DNA of 64,000 nt from Duganella margarita (lineage in GTDB: Bacteria > Pseudomonadota > Gammaproteobacteria > Burkholderiales > Burkholderiaceae_D). The notes under the pieces are model-generated. The model made no database searches. It was not told where the DNA came from and was given only the letters and a program-made list of their open reading frames with translations. Below, in pieces: positions 63,815-64,000 of this stretch (positions are counted from its first letter, which is position 1; every line of letters begins with the position of its first letter). The position numbers and the translations under genes are program-made. The stretch spans positions 186,001 through 250,000 of the forward strand of contig NZ_WWCS01000008.1 of the NCBI RefSeq assembly GCF_009857535.1, given 5' to 3'.

Positions 63815-64000
63815 ATGAAATATCTGATCGCCTGTCTGCTGGCCATGCTGGCGCTGGCCAACGCCGACGCCACAACCATCAAGGTAGCTTTTGTGCTGAG
63901 CGAAGGCGCCAATGTGATGGACATCGCCGGACCATGGGAAGTGTTCCAGGATACGATGCTGGACAATAGCACCGGCGCGATGCCGTTCGTGCTGTACACG
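63815..64000 (+). CDS. exported DJ-1/PfpI-like protein (5' part only)
   Basis: Only 62 codons are visible before the window ends. The start has GGGAAAA upstream. A signal peptide (MKYLIACLLAMLALANA) precedes TIKVAFVLSEGANVMDIAGPWEVFQD, the N-terminal strand and PWEVF motif of the DJ-1/PfpI (class I amidotransferase-like) superfamily. It is divergent from the sensor kinase. The catalytic Cys would lie outside the window, so activity cannot be judged. Confidence 0.78.
   Translation, partial: MKYLIACLLAMLALANADATTIKVAFVLSEGANVMDIAGPWEVFQDTMLDNSTGAMPFVLYT

Noticed and set aside
1..64000. tRNA, rRNA, CRISPR array or insertion sequence
   Set aside because: No cloverleaf with a conserved T-arm, no direct-repeat array and no transposase-like protein was found on reading either strand.

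Overview
The window is high-GC, gene-dense chromosomal DNA from a betaproteobacterium, most likely the family Oxalobacteraceae (Massilia, Duganella, Pseudoduganella or Janthinobacterium group). This is inferred from gene order (kdsD-kdsC-lptC-lptA-lptB-rpoN-hpf; ptsN-hprK-rapZ; ubiE-Tim44-ubiJ-ubiB; DUF502-aspS-nudB) and protein family variants. No rRNA, tRNA, CRISPR array, transposase or prophage was seen. Most of the window is core genome, with a few accessory patches.

Layout. 1-10.8 kb: the 5' end of a DUF2339 membrane protein gene, a DUF885 protein, an orphan antitoxin-like gene, a thioesterase, ychF, a NYN-LOTUS RNA-directed protein, a MOSC protein, a diguanylate cyclase and a CPA2 cation/proton antiporter. 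10.9-16.4 kb: Kdo synthesis and LPS transport genes leading into rpoN and hpf, closed by a clear terminator. 16.4-24.3 kb: an orphan PL5 alginate lyase, an HIBYL-CoA hydrolase-like gene, then on the minus strand a coupled CHASE2-SH3-like-M48 peptidase trio and the ptsN-hprK-rapZ block. That block normally follows rpoN-hpf but here is inverted and displaced. 24.5-34.3 kb: queF, a zinc-ribbon protein, ilvA, a YqaA-type membrane protein, a 1338-residue flavin/iron-sulfur oxidoreductase, a HIT protein, a DUF971 protein and a PIN-domain toxin-antitoxin pair.

34.3-41.3 kb is the clearest accessory system. A LacI-type regulator and an orphan SsuA-like binding protein are divergent from a TonB-dependent receptor, a DszA/NtaA-type flavin monooxygenase and a secreted alpha/beta hydrolase. 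A perfect 12-bp palindrome in the shared control region looks like the LacI-family operator. I infer a scavenging module for an organosulfur or related ester compound.

41.4-52.6 kb: ubiquinone genes (ubiE, ubiJ, ubiB), a Tim44-like protein, a methyltransferase, two small exported proteins, then FmdB-DUF502-aspS-nudB-EEP-clsB-hslR. 52.8-59.8 kb: a TetR-headed beta-oxidation operon (acyl-CoA dehydrogenase, FadN-type bifunctional enzyme, thiolase, enoyl-CoA hydratase) interrupted by a BIME-like repeat pair. 59.8-64 kb: a DUF1640 protein, a GntR/DapA-family pair, a LytTR/LytS-type two-component system and the start of an exported DJ-1/PfpI-like protein.

Non-coding features worth attention are two copies of a composite 3'-end palindromic element whose arms differ by compensated substitutions, a decayed second copy of the hprK 3' end, a long AT-rich inverted repeat upstream of the DUF2339 gene, and a terminator immediately upstream of ubiJ. 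I found no single unmistakably new defence or mobile system. The best candidates for undescribed biology are the CHASE2-SH3-M48 trio and the LacI-controlled uptake/oxidation module.
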